DNA of 10,920 bases, taken from NCBI GenBank assembly GCA_002388905.1, contig DGNJ01000076.1, forward strand, positions 1-10,920, in the 5' to 3' direction. The translations under genes were made by a program, and so were the position numbers. A model generated the notes under the pieces. It was not told the origin of the DNA. It saw only the letters and a list, made by a program, of their open reading frames with translations, and searched no databases. This document shows positions 1 through 7,326 of this stretch, piece after piece. The stretch comes from Cellvibrionales bacterium UBA4495 (lineage in GTDB: Bacteria > Pseudomonadota > Gammaproteobacteria > Pseudomonadales > Porticoccaceae). The first letter of the stretch is position 1. Each line of letters opens with the position of its first letter.

Positions 1-749
1 TCTACCGGCTGATCACCAACCCAGAGTGCCGGCAGTACCTGTTGCGCCAGGCCTTCGAGGAGGCCATCCACACCCATGCCTACCAGTACTGTATCGAATC
101 CCTGGGAATGGACGAAGGCGAGGTCTTCAACATGTACCGGGAGGTACCATCGGTGGCGCAAAAGGCGGCCTGGAGCCTCAAGCACACCCAGGCCCTGGGC
201 GACCCCACCTTCACCACCGGCACCCCGGAAACCGACCGGGAACTGTTGCGCAACCTGATCGCCTTTTATGCCGTCACCGAGGGCATCTTCTTCTACTGCG
301 GTTTCACCCAGATCCTGTCCATGGGCCGGCGCAACAAAATGACGGGCGTCGCCGAGCAATTCCAGTACATCCTCCGGGATGAATCCATGCACCTGAACTT
401 CGGCATCGACGTGATCAACCAAATCAAGGTGGAAAATCCCCACCTGTGGACACCGGAGTTCCAGGACGAGGCAACCCGCATGGTTCTCGAGGGTACGGAA
501 CTGGAAATCGCCTATGCCCGGGACACCATGCCCCGGGGGGTGCTGGGCATGAACGCGGCAATGATGGAGGAGTACCTGCACTTTATTGCCAACCGGCGGC
601 TCAACCAGCTGGGGCTGCCGGAGCAATATCCCGGTGCCCAGAACCCGTTTCCCTGGATGTCGGAGATGATGGACCTGCGCAAGGAGAAGAACTTCTTCGA
701 GACCCGGGTCATCGAGTACCAGACCGGCGGCGCCCTGACCTGGGATTGA
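1..749 (+). CDS. nrdB: Ribonucleotide reductase class Ia, beta subunit (3' part)
   Basis: This is the radical-generating small subunit of aerobic ribonucleotide reductase, which works with NrdA to make deoxyribonucleotides in the cytoplasm. The reading frame is open from base 3, so 248 C-terminal residues are visible; class Ia NrdB proteins are usually about 350-415 residues, so the N-terminus and the first iron ligand lie outside. Visible di-iron ligands are the Glu at 60-62 and His at 69-71 (EAIH), Glu at 279-281 (EGIFFY), and Glu at 381-383 with His at 390-392 (RDESMH). The radical tyrosine equivalent to E. coli Tyr122 is at 81-83, in the expected E-x-x-H-x-x-x-Y spacing, so the enzyme should be radical-competent. 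The end GGALTWD is the flexible tail type that docks into NrdA. The EGIFFY form belongs to the Pseudomonas/Chlamydia/eukaryote-like subgroup rather than the E. coli one. nrdA is expected upstream but is not visible. Confidence 0.96.
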   Translation, partial: YRLITNPECRQYLLRQAFEEAIHTHAYQYCIESLGMDEGEVFNMYREVPSVAQKAAWSLKHTQALGDPTFTTGTPETDRELLRNLIAFYAVTEGIFFYCGFTQILSMGRRNKMTGVAEQFQYILRDESMHLNFGIDVINQIKVENPHLWTPEFQDEATRMVLEGTELEIAYARDTMPRGVLGMNAAMMEEYLHFIANRRLNQLGLPEQYPGAQNPFPWMSEMMDLRKEKNFFETRVIEYQTGGALTWD

Positions 750-865
750 CCGGCCGCCTTGCATCGACCGGCTTTGGCGGGCAAGATGGGGACAATCCCT
801 CGAATCAGAGCTTTGAAGGGAGAACAAAAAACAACAATGAAGGGAAGCAGCTCAAAAAGAAAAAT

Positions 866-907
866 AGCCGAGTCCGCCTAACCGGGCTCGGCTTTTTCTT
901 TTTTTCG
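866..907. terminator. Bidirectional intrinsic terminator between nrdB and the LapG-like gene
   Basis: An 11-bp stem (866-876 with 883-893, one G-U pair) encloses the six-base loop CCTAAC. On the plus strand it runs straight into a T-rich tract (893-907), which fits termination of nrdB. On the minus strand it is followed by a second T-rich stretch (complement of 852-865), so it should also stop the convergent gene ending at 949. The stem starts about 116 bases after the nrdB stop; the bases between show no gene. Confidence 0.88.
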
Positions 908-948
908 CCTCTCTTATAGACTCCTTTTCTTCCCGGAAACTGCCGCGC

Positions 949-1650
949 TCACGATTCCCCGCTTGCCAGGAACTGTTGCCGGCTGCGTTTTTGCCAGTGG
1001 CTCCAGCGCTGGAGACTGCCCGGCGAGCCGGCTCTCAGGGGCCGGGAATCGCGGCGGGCAAGCCAGAGGGAATCCCCGTTGAAGCTGAATATCGGCACCA
1101 GATCCGATCTTTCGCTGCCGGGCCGTATCCGGCGATTGATATTATCGAGCACCAGCGGGTCCCCACTTTGGTCGGGGTAATAGGCCAGCACCATATGGGC
1201 TTGCCCCGTATCCCGGAAAGTACTGTAAACAAGGCGCAGCTTTGCCGGCGCCACCCCCATTTTCTGCAGCGTGAAATACTTCGCAGTGGCAAAATCCTCG
1301 CAGTCACCGGCGTCACGAACAAGGAACTCCAGGGGTGTGGCCCAGTAATCGTTCTCACCCCAGGAGACGGCGTCATCGACAAAGCGAGCCCCGTTGAAAA
1401 AATCGTTGACGCGACGCAGGTTGTCGGCTTCGCTATGGCTGGCGGCATTCTCCATCAACGCCTGCCACTGCCGGATCCGGTGCGCGACCACGGGCCCATA
1501 GTGAAACCCCATGGCCCGCGCTATCGTCGGCGCCACCGGCGCTGATTCCCGCGCGACTTTCCAGCCCGAGGCTTCGCGCATGGGGGAGAAGCAGCCGGTG
1601 AGCATCAGGACCAGGCAGGTGCCCATTGAAATCAGTCGGATAGTTTTCAT
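949..1650 (-). CDS. LapG-like periplasmic cysteine protease, predicted lipoprotein
   Basis: A 233-residue bacterial transglutaminase-like cysteine protease (Peptidase C93 / DUF920 family). The best-studied member, LapG, cuts the N-terminus of large surface adhesins such as LapA and so releases cells from a biofilm when c-di-GMP is low and LapD lets it go. The catalytic triad is visible as Cys117 (DAGDCEDF), His152 (QAHMV) and Asp169 (LVLDNIN), with spacing close to the known LapG triad. Asp116 and Glu118 flank the cysteine as in the LapG calcium site. The N-terminus is a signal peptide ending in the lipobox LTGC, so Cys20 is probably lipidated; Phe at +2 predicts the outer membrane. The ATG start has only a weak GGA ribosome site about eight bases upstream. 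No LapD, adhesin or secretion gene is adjacent. The family is clear; the substrate is inference. Confidence 0.88.
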   Translation of the reverse strand: MKTIRLISMGTCLVLMLTGCFSPMREASGWKVARESAPVAPTIARAMGFHYGPVVAHRIRQWQALMENAASHSEADNLRRVNDFFNGARFVDDAVSWGENDYWATPLEFLVRDAGDCEDFATAKYFTLQKMGVAPAKLRLVYSTFRDTGQAHMVLAYYPDQSGDPLVLDNINRRIRPGSERSDLVPIFSFNGDSLWLARRDSRPLRAGSPGSLQRWSHWQKRSRQQFLASGES

Positions 1651-1714
1651 GATTTTTCCAATAGATCATTACACGGCGCCCCTGCTTTACCGGCGCCACC
1701 GACCCGTTCCCAGA

Positions 1715-1735
1715 CAGCCGCGAAGATAGCGGCTG
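1715..1735. repeat. Inverted repeat just upstream of a promoter
   Basis: Seven-base arms CAGCCGC (1715-1721) and GCGGCTG (1729-1735) are separated by GAAGATA. The right arm ends two bases before the TTGACA box at 1738. It could be a regulator site for either divergent gene, or only a chance hairpin in GC-rich DNA; no regulator can be named. Confidence 0.35.
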
Positions 1736-1737
1736 AA

Positions 1738-1766
1738 TTGACAACTGTTCGTTAACTTTCTATTAG
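1738..1766 (+). promoter_or_regulatory. Sigma-70-type promoter for the DUF3565/DUF1971 gene
   Basis: A perfect -35 box TTGACA (1738-1743) is followed by a 17-base spacer and the -10 box TATTAG (1761-1766, four of six consensus bases). Transcription would start near 1773 and give a leader of about 75 bases before the TTG start at 1848. The site is AT-rich compared with the surroundings and lies in the divergent gap, which supports it. Confidence 0.7.
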
Positions 1767-1847
1767 TCTTAGTCGGCATTCTGTGATTCGTCCAGTTCCG
1801 GGCCTTTTTAACGCTGGGGCGGGACGCTAATTTTCCGGGGACCGACC

Positions 1848-2327
1848 TTGCTGCGCCGGATTGTGGATTTTGCACTCGACGACGAGGGCGACTGGACCGC
1901 CATCCTGGACTGCGGTCATCCCCAGCATGTCCGGCACAATCCGCCCTTTATCAACCGCCCCTGGACAAAGACCCGGAAAGGTCGACAAAGCAAGCTCGGG
2001 GAACGCCTGGATTGCCTGCGCTGCGATCGCCTGGAGATACCCGACAGCTGCAGGCCGGCAGGACGCACGCCCACCTACAGCGACGCAACAGCGCCGTTAA
2101 AGCTTCTCGAGAAAAAGGCCGGACCTACCGGGGTCTGGACACGGATTACCGTGCTGGCTGGATACCTGCACCTCCAGACAGAGTGCCTGTCGGACCCGCA
2201 GGCGCTGTCGCCGGCAAAACCCGGTATTGTCGCCCCCGGGATGCACTACCGGCTGGCACCACTGGCCGGGGCACGATTTTTCCTGACCTTTTACGCCACG
2301 CCTGTTGCGGACTGGCAGCCTTCTTAA
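1848..2327 (+). CDS. DUF3565-DUF1971 two-domain protein of unknown function
   Basis: A 159-residue protein that looks like two known small families joined. Residues 4-60 resemble DUF3565: an LDDEGDW-type start, then C22-G-H24, H27-x-x-H30, the NPPFINRPW block and C56-L-R-C59. The Cys/His spacing suggests a bound metal, probably zinc, but this is inference. Residues about 72-151 resemble DUF1971, the small cupin-like domain of YeaR and of the TehB N-terminus (tellurite/nitrosative stress proteins): R-TP-Y, TGVWTRITVLAGYL, then GIVAPGMHYRL and ARFFLTFY. The start is TTG at 1848: no upstream ATG is available, a GGGGA ribosome site sits six bases before it, and the family's conserved block begins within a few residues. 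No signal peptide or membrane segment is seen. It converges on the gene ending at 2421. The coding call is firm; the domain names are from recall of family patterns and the function is unknown. Confidence 0.75.
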   Translation: MLRRIVDFALDDEGDWTAILDCGHPQHVRHNPPFINRPWTKTRKGRQSKLGERLDCLRCDRLEIPDSCRPAGRTPTYSDATAPLKLLEKKAGPTGVWTRITVLAGYLHLQTECLSDPQALSPAKPGIVAPGMHYRLAPLAGARFFLTFYATPVADWQPS

Positions 2328-2337
2328 TGCAGGCACC

Positions 2338-2361
2338 AAAAAAAACCCCGCGGGTGCGGGG
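2338..2361 (-). terminator. Intrinsic terminator of the OmpA-like gene
   Basis: Read on the minus strand, CCCCGC (2361-2356) and GCGGGG (2351-2346) form a six-base GC stem with a four-base loop, followed directly by eight T residues (complement of 2338-2345). It lies about 60 bases after the stop of the gene ending at 2421 and just past the stop of the convergent gene at 2327. Confidence 0.85.
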
Positions 2362-2420
2362 CAAAGGCTGGGGACTTTCGAGCACTGGTTCGAGTAGTGT
2401 TTACCCGACTGACAGGCCAC

Positions 2421-2981
2421 TCAGAGATGGAACCGGACACCGATCTTGGCCACATCCAGGTCCGTGTCGGAGTCCCGCACGGGTACGGCAAAGCTGTCGT
2501 CGTCGAGATCCACATCGAAACGGTTGTATTCGGCAATAAGCTGGACCCGCTCGGTTATCGCGAAGTCCACACCCACGCCATAAAAGGGTTCGTCACCATC
2601 CTGGTCGTCCCGGATGCCGGCCACCTCGGTCTCGGCATCCCAGAAAAATTGCCCGGCCTTGGCATAGACACCGAAAGTCCGGGTCAGCGGCAGGCGGCCG
2701 GTAAAGGCAACGCCCCAACCGTCCACGTCGGCGGATGCCAGGCTGCTGCCGTATTCGCCGAAATCAATGTAATTTCCTTCCAGCGCCAGATAGCGGTTCA
2801 ACCGGAAACCGCCGACAGCTTCCACCAGGTCGCGATCATCGTCGAATTCACCGCCGCGAGCCTTGAAGCCCCCGTAGTTACCGCCCAGAAACACACCCGG
2901 GCGATCCAGCGAATCCGTCTGCGCGAGGACTGGTAATGACACGAAACCAACAAGTGCCGATGCCAGAAATAGTTGCTTCAT
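2421..2981 (-). CDS. OmpA-like outer membrane beta-barrel protein
   Basis: A 186-residue exported protein. Residues 1-20 form a signal peptide with likely cleavage after VLA, before QTD. The mature part alternates short amphipathic strands with Gly/aromatic residues (GVFLGGNYGG, LALEGNYIDFG, WGVAFTGRL, FGVYAKAGQFFWD, YGVGVDFAI, QLIAEYNRFD) and ends in KIGVRFHL, typical of an eight-strand OmpA/OmpX-size barrel of the OMP_b-brl type. The predicted loops are very acidic (DDQDGDE, DVDLDDDS, DSDTDLD), which fits a salt-adapted organism or cation binding. A longer frame begins at a GTG two codons earlier (2987), but AAGGAG lies nine bases before the ATG at 2981 and only three before the GTG, so the ATG is chosen. 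The gene has its own terminator and probably stands alone. The ligand or role is unknown. Confidence 0.85.
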   Translation of the reverse strand: MKQLFLASALVGFVSLPVLAQTDSLDRPGVFLGGNYGGFKARGGEFDDDRDLVEAVGGFRLNRYLALEGNYIDFGEYGSSLASADVDGWGVAFTGRLPLTRTFGVYAKAGQFFWDAETEVAGIRDDQDGDEPFYGVGVDFAITERVQLIAEYNRFDVDLDDDSFAVPVRDSDTDLDVAKIGVRFHL

Positions 2982-3050
2982 TGTCACGAACTCCTTTCAT
3001 CTCTTTTAACCTGGCACAAACTCATGCCGGATTAACAATAAAGTCGGGGT

Positions 3051-3081
3051 AAACCCGGGCAGCACTGGCTGCCCGGGTTTT
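3051..3081 (-). terminator. Long hairpin, probable terminator of the EF-hand gene
   Basis: A perfect 13-base inverted repeat (3051-3063 with 3068-3080) around the loop ACTG. It lies about 20 bases beyond the stop of the gene ending at 3100 on the minus strand. The minus-strand T run after it is only three bases, so termination may be partial; the stem itself is very stable. Confidence 0.65.
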
Positions 3082-3099
3082 GTCGAGCGCCGGGTCGGC

Positions 3100-3378
3100 T
3101 CAGTAACCACCCGCCCCGCCGTCCCGCGAACTGTCGGACGACTTCGACTGGGTAGCGGCCTGGTACTCTTCCTTGCTCACCTTGCCGTCCCGGTTTTTGT
3201 CCATGGCGGAAAACTGGCCTTCCGTGATGCCGGCGGCGGACGCTTCGACCTGATCCACATAACCATCGCGGTCACTGTCGATTTTGTCGAATGACGCCTT
3301 GCCCATGGCACCCTGCTCACCGGCGAGAGCGGCCATGCTGAACAGGATGGCGGCACCGGTCACAATGGATTTTTTCAT
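3100..3378 (-). CDS. Small periplasmic EF-hand calcium-binding protein
   Basis: A 92-residue protein with an N-terminal signal peptide (MKKSIVTGAA..., likely cut after ALA at residue 19) and two complete EF-hand loops. Loop 1 is residues 34-45 (D34, D36, D38, G39, D42, E45). Loop 2 is residues 60-71 (D60, N62, D64, G65, S68, E71). All calcium-coordinating positions 1, 3, 5, 9 and 12 are filled, so both loops should bind calcium. The tail is Ser/Gly-rich (SDSSRDGGAGGY) and probably unstructured. The ATG has a GGAGGAG ribosome site close upstream. It is cotranscribed with nothing obvious: a hairpin lies downstream and 266 bases lie upstream. It may act as a calcium buffer or sensor in the periplasm; the partner is unknown. 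Confidence 0.88.
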   Translation of the reverse strand: MKKSIVTGAAILFSMAALAGEQGAMGKASFDKIDSDRDGYVDQVEASAAGITEGQFSAMDKNRDGKVSKEEYQAATQSKSSDSSRDGGAGGY

Positions 3379-3644
3379 TTCCTACTCCTCCTATCGCACT
3401 ATCAATTGGTGTGGTCTGATTTGCCGTGTTGCATCCACCTCTTCATCTTTGCATTCGTCGTGCCAGATAAGATTTTTCTCTTAAAATCAGAGGACTGGGA
3501 AAGGCGTAACGGGATATGGCGAACGGGACAGGGAAAACCTGTCACCAATGGGCGACGGGATTTACCCTGGAACAGGAAAATCCAATAAAAATCAGTGGGC
3601 TATAGCGTCCCCGATGGGAAACGGAACGCGGAGCGGCGCCGGCT

Positions 3645-4337
3645 TTACCGCCGTGGGCGTCGCCCCTGTCCGAAAAGAATCTTTTTCGATTCCTCGGTAA
3701 TGGTTTCTTCCGCATTGATATCGTCGGCCACGGCGTAGGCACGCTTTACCGCCGGCCGGGCACGGATACGCTCCTGCCAGCGGACGATATTGGGGAACTC
3801 GCCCGCATCGATACCCTGGCGGTCGGGCATCACCCAGGGGTAACAGGCCATGTCGGCGATGGAATAATCGACGGCAATAAAATCCCGGCCCTCGAGCTGA
3901 TCCTCGAGCACGCCATAGAGCCGCTCGGTTTCCTTCTGGTACCGCTCAACCGCGTACTCGATCCGCTCCGGGGCGTAATTGCGGAAGTGGTGCTGCTGGC
4001 CGAGCATGGGACCCAGGTGGGCCATCTGCCAGAACAGCCACTGGAGCACCCCGTATTTGCCAAAGCGATCGGCGGGCAGGAACTGCCCGCTCTTTTCCGC
4101 CAGGTACTGGAGAATCGCGCCGGACTCGAATAGCGACAGCGGCCCGCTCCCTTCGCCGGGTTCGCGATCGATCATCGCGGGCATCTTGTTATTGGGGGAG
4201 ATGGCCAGGAAATCCGGCTCGAACTGCTCGCCCCGGGCAATATTAACGGGCACCACCCGATAGGCCAGCCCCGTTTCTTCGAGCATCATGGTGATCTTGT
4301 GACCGTTGGGGGTGGGCCAGTAGTAAAGCTCGATCAT
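3645..4337 (-). CDS. Nu-class glutathione S-transferase (YfcG/YghU type)
   Basis: A 230-residue cytosolic glutathione transferase of the nu class, whose E. coli members YfcG and YghU bind glutathione or its disulfide and act as disulfide-bond reductases and organic-hydroperoxide reductases. The thioredoxin-fold N-terminal domain (about 1-85) carries the class motif T9-P10-N11-G-H-K at the position where other classes use Tyr, Ser or Cys; cis-Pro53 in NKMP; and E71-S72 in LFESGAIL that holds the glutamyl part of glutathione. The helical C-terminal domain (about 95-210) includes WQMAHLGPM and the DYSIADMACYPW N-capping box region with its conserved Asp. AGGAGG lies five bases before the ATG. 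It is the next gene after the malic enzyme on the same strand, but 154 bases and a hairpin separate them. The precise substrate is not readable from sequence. Confidence 0.93.
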   Translation of the reverse strand: MIELYYWPTPNGHKITMMLEETGLAYRVVPVNIARGEQFEPDFLAISPNNKMPAMIDREPGEGSGPLSLFESGAILQYLAEKSGQFLPADRFGKYGVLQWLFWQMAHLGPMLGQQHHFRNYAPERIEYAVERYQKETERLYGVLEDQLEGRDFIAVDYSIADMACYPWVMPDRQGIDAGEFPNIVRWQERIRARPAVKRAYAVADDINAEETITEESKKILFGQGRRPRR

Positions 4338-4464
4338 GGTGTCCTCCTGCTATCCGCGACAATGCCGGCGCCGACGACATCGGGAACTTCCGATCCGCCA
4401 CGCCGGACTATCAAGATAGCAGGTACCCCGGCACCGTGCCGACCCGGTCAGCCGGGATAGGCAA

Positions 4465-4485
4465 CCGGCCCCTTCACCGGGCCGG
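4465..4485 (-). other. Hairpin just after the malic enzyme stop
   Basis: Seven-base arms CCGGCCC (4465-4471) and GGGCCGG (4479-4485) with a seven-base loop start seven bases after the TAA stop of the malic enzyme gene. No T run follows on the minus strand, so this is at most a pause site or mRNA 3' end stabiliser. Confidence 0.45.
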
Positions 4486-4491
4486 CGGCGA

Positions 4492-6798
4492 TTACTTGCC
4501 GGCCTCCTGCCGGCGCCGGTAGATATCGGCCACGGTAAGGGCGCTCATATTGAGGATGCCGCGCCCGGATACCGACGGAATCAGGATGTGTGCCGCCTGG
4601 TCCAGGCCCTTGAGGAAAGGCCCCACCAGCCGGGCGTTGGTCACCGACCGGATAAGGCCCAGGGCGATACTGGCGGCATCCATGTTGGGCATGATCAGCA
4701 GGTTGGCCCGGCCCTCGAGGGTGTTGTTCTGGAAAATGGTGGCGCGCAGATCCGCGTTCAGGGCCGACAGCGCGTGCATTTCCCCGTCGATCTGCACGTC
4801 GGGCAACTCCCGGCGCAGGTGTTCCGACGCCCGCTTCATCTTGAGAGAGGATTCGTCCTCGTAGGTCCCGTAATTGGAGTGGGACAACAGGGCCACCTTG
4901 GGCTCGATATCGAAATCCTTGCTCACGAACTCGATGGCGTCCCGGGCGATGGCGACGATTTCCTCCTCGCTGGGGTCGACGTTGACGAAGGGATCCGCGA
5001 GAAATAACGGCCCGTCTTCCAGCAACAGGGCACATACGGAGGAGAGTTGGCCGTTTTCCCGGGTCGGGGGGATGATCTGGGAGATATCCTTCAGGTGTTC
5101 GTCAAAACGCCCCACCTTGCCGCAGATCATGCCGTCGGCTTCCCCGAGAGCGACCATCAGGGCCGCCAGCACGGTATTGTTGGAATGCACGGCGTTCTGC
5201 GCCCCTTCCACGGAAATCCCGGAGCGCCCCACCTGCTGGTGGTAGTACTGCCAGTACTTGCCGTCGTCGTCGGCCTGGTAGGAATTGTATATCTCGAAAT
5301 CCACCCCCGGTTCCAGGCGCAGGCCCATTTCCTGGATCTTGCGCTCGATGACTGCCTGGCGGCCCAGCAATACCGGCTTGGCGATCTTTTCGTCCACCAC
5401 CGCCTGCATGGCCAGGATGACGTCGTCGTTTTCCCCTTCCGCATAGGCGATGCGCGCCGGGTTACGCCGGGCCAGCTCAATGGTGGGCTGCATGAACAAC
5501 CGGCTGCCGCTGACGTAGGAGTGCAGGCGGGTCCGGTAGGCTTCCATATCCGCGATGGGCCGGGTGGCCACGCCGCTCTCCATGGCCGCCTTGACCACGG
5601 CCAGGGGCACTTCCTCGATCAGCCGTGGATCGAAGGGCTTGGGAATCAGGTAGTCGGGGCCGAACTTGAGTTCCTCGCCCGCGTAGGCATGAACCACCGC
5701 CTCGGTGATTTCCCGGGTGGCCAGGTCGGCGATGGCCCTGACGCACGCCTTCTTCATGGCATCGTTGATGGTGCTGGCGCCGCAATCGAGGGCACCCCGG
5801 AAGATAAAGGGGAAACACAGGACATTATTGACCTGGTTGGGGTAGTCGGATCGGCCGGTGGCGAGAATGGCGTCGGGGCGCGCCGCCCGCGCCTCCTCGG
5901 GCATGATCTCGGGAATGGGGTTGGACATGGCCAGAATCAACGGGTCCCGGGCCATTTTCTTGATCATCTCGCCATTGAGAACACCCGGCCCCGAAAGCCC
6001 CAGGAAAAGGTCGGCGCCCTCGATGGCGTCGTCGATGGTGCGGTCGGCGGTATCCACCGCGTAGGCTTCCTTCCAGGGATTCATGTTCTCCTGGCGACCG
6101 GCGTAGATGACACCATTGCGGTCGAGCATGCGTACGTTTTCCTTGCGCAGCCCCATGGTCACCAGCAGGTCGACACAGGCGATACTGGCGGCGCCGGCGC
6201 CGGAAACCACCACCTTGATCTCCTCGAATTTCTTGTCGACGATGCGCAGGCCGTTATAGACGGCGGCGGCGGACACAATGGCGGTGCCGTGCTGGTCGTC
6301 GTGGAAGACGGGGATATTCATGCGCTCCCGCAATTTGCGCTCCACGTCGAAACACTCGGGGGCCTTGATATCCTCCAGGTTGATACCGCCGAACGTGGGT
6401 TCCAGGGAGGCAATGATGTCCACCAGCTTATCGACATCGGTCTCGTCCACTTCCACGTCAAAAACGTCGATATTGGCGAACTTCTTGAACAGGACGGCCT
6501 TCCCCTCCATCACCGGCTTGGCCGCCAGCGGCCCGATGTTGCCGAGCCCCAGCACCGCGGTGCCATTGGATATCACCGCCACCAGGTTGCCGCGCGCCGT
6601 GACATTGGCCGCCTCCCTGGGATCCTGCTCAATCAGTTCGCAGGCGTAGGCCACGCCGGGCGAATAGGCCCGGGACAGGTCCCGTTTGTTGGCCAGGGGC
6701 TTGGTGGGGCGAATGGCCAGCTTTCCGGCCGGGGGGTCGGTGTGGTAGCGGAGTGAACTTTCTTTAAATGTCTCGTCTTTGGGTGTCTCGTCGCGCAT
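4492..6798 (-). CDS. maeB: NADP-dependent malic enzyme with phosphotransacetylase-like domain
   Basis: A 768-residue hybrid malic enzyme that oxidatively decarboxylates malate to pyruvate with NADP, giving NADPH and a route from the TCA cycle to pyruvate. The malic domain (about 18-155) holds catalytic Tyr45 (SRAYSPGVA) and Lys100 (VMEGKAV), with metal ligands in L-E-D-I-K (E142, D143) and FHDDQHGTA (D167-D168). The nucleotide domain (about 160-410) has the Rossmann motif GAGAAS (200-205) and the [13 protein letters not shown] block (291-303). Residues from about 435 to the end form a phosphotransacetylase-like domain (PTB family, e.g. [27 protein letters not shown]). In E. coli MaeB and relatives this part is regulatory, sensing acetyl-CoA, rather than an active transferase. 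Length matches MaeB (about 760). An AGGAACAG stretch precedes the ATG. The gene appears to be transcribed alone from the 103-base upstream gap. Confidence 0.95.
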   Translation of the reverse strand: MRDETPKDETFKESSLRYHTDPPAGKLAIRPTKPLANKRDLSRAYSPGVAYACELIEQDPREAANVTARGNLVAVISNGTAVLGLGNIGPLAAKPVMEGKAVLFKKFANIDVFDVEVDETDVDKLVDIIASLEPTFGGINLEDIKAPECFDVERKLRERMNIPVFHDDQHGTAIVSAAAVYNGLRIVDKKFEEIKVVVSGAGAASIACVDLLVTMGLRKENVRMLDRNGVIYAGRQENMNPWKEAYAVDTADRTIDDAIEGADLFLGLSGPGVLNGEMIKKMARDPLILAMSNPIPEIMPEEARAARPDAILATGRSDYPNQVNNVLCFPFIFRGALDCGASTINDAMKKACVRAIADLATREITEAVVHAYAGEELKFGPDYLIPKPFDPRLIEEVPLAVVKAAMESGVATRPIADMEAYRTRLHSYVSGSRLFMQPTIELARRNPARIAYAEGENDDVILAMQAVVDEKIAKPVLLGRQAVIERKIQEMGLRLEPGVDFEIYNSYQADDDGKYWQYYHQQVGRSGISVEGAQNAVHSNNTVLAALMVALGEADGMICGKVGRFDEHLKDISQIIPPTRENGQLSSVCALLLEDGPLFLADPFVNVDPSEEEIVAIARDAIEFVSKDFDIEPKVALLSHSNYGTYEDESSLKMKRASEHLRRELPDVQIDGEMHALSALNADLRATIFQNNTLEGRANLLIMPNMDAASIALGLIRSVTNARLVGPFLKGLDQAAHILIPSVSGRGILNMSALTVADIYRRRQEAGK

Positions 6799-6901
6799 GG
6801 TCTTCTGTTCCTGCTTGTTTCGGCAATAATGTATGCGGTTCCCCGCCGCCGACGTGAGGGGACGCCTTGCCTGGATTGTGTTTTTCGCACCCGGCCGGCT
6901 G

Positions 6902-7165
6902 TCACGACAACAGCGACCGTTTTCCGGTTTTTCGTTCTTCGGCCGCCCTCACCCGGTCGAGCCGTTCGCGCCACTCGCCACCGACCTCGTCCATGAACTC
7001 CCGGATTCGGGAGCGGGTGATGGCATCCCGGGACCTGGGCCAGTAGTCGATCAGGAGGTCCAAAAGATCCGGATCCGCCAACTGAATGGCGGCGCCCAGT
7101 TCGCTCTTGAGCCGCCGCCGGATTTCCACCAGTTGATCGATTTGTTTCTTGGTGTACTGCTTCAT
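6902..7165 (-). CDS. Small charged helical protein of unknown function
   Basis: An 87-residue protein that I do not recognise. It has no signal peptide and no membrane segment. It is rich in Arg, Glu, Asp and Leu and looks wholly helical: an N-terminal helix with basic face (KKQIDQLVEIRRRLKSE), an acidic-hydrophobic middle (DPDLLDLLIDYWPRS) and a charged C-terminal helix (EWRERLDRVRAAEERK). A TTG one codon earlier (7168) is possible, but the ATG at 7165 is better spaced from a GAGAGAG ribosome site. Evidence that it is real: a consensus -10 box upstream, a ribosome site, and a gap otherwise empty between two well-identified genes on the same strand. Its stop lies 103 bases before the malic enzyme start, so co-transcription with it is possible. 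A role in binding nucleic acid or another protein would be a guess. Confidence 0.7.
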   Translation of the reverse strand: MKQYTKKQIDQLVEIRRRLKSELGAAIQLADPDLLDLLIDYWPRSRDAITRSRIREFMDEVGGEWRERLDRVRAAEERKTGKRSLLS

Positions 7166-7235
7166 CAACGCTCTCTCATACTACAACGCCGAAGGCCAGC
7201 CCTTGCCGGCTCCCAACCGCGAGGGAATACCGGCC

Positions 7236-7241
7236 ATTATA
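7236..7241 (-). promoter_or_regulatory. Consensus -10 box upstream of the small unknown gene
   Basis: The minus strand reads a perfect TATAAT (complement of 7236-7241) in an otherwise very GC-rich gap. Transcription would start near 7229, about 65 bases before the ATG at 7165. No good -35 box is seen 16-18 bases upstream, where the palindrome GCGGCTGCCGC (7251-7261) lies instead; activator dependence or a chance match are both possible. Confidence 0.5.
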
Positions 7242-7326
7242 CCCGGATTCGCGGCTGCCGCATGGACGTGCGGGCCCGGCCGCGACCGTTTTTAAACAGA
7301 CAGCTGCCGCGCAGACAATCGTTCCG

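Noticed and set aside
446..919. A 157-codon plus-strand frame across the end of nrdB and the terminator.
   Set aside because: It overlaps nrdB in another frame and runs through the terminator hairpin, ending in a poly-Phe stretch from the T tract.
3012..3030. A TGGCAC...TGCC element upstream of the barrel gene that resembles a sigma-54 promoter.
   Set aside because: The GG-to-GC spacing is 11 on both strands instead of the required 10, and the TTGC half is absent. It is better seen as a small imperfect inverted repeat.
3379..3644. The 266-base gap between the EF-hand and glutathione transferase genes as a site for a small RNA or gene.
   Set aside because: It is somewhat AT-richer near 3465-3490 and likely holds the EF-hand gene promoter, but no convincing -35/-10 pair, hairpin with T run or ribosome-site-led short frame was found.
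5047..6756. A 569-codon open frame on the plus strand opposite the malic enzyme gene.
   Set aside because: It is antisense to a complete, well-conserved enzyme, has a low-complexity His/Gly/Val-rich product, no ribosome site and no family pattern. GC-rich genes often leave such open frames.
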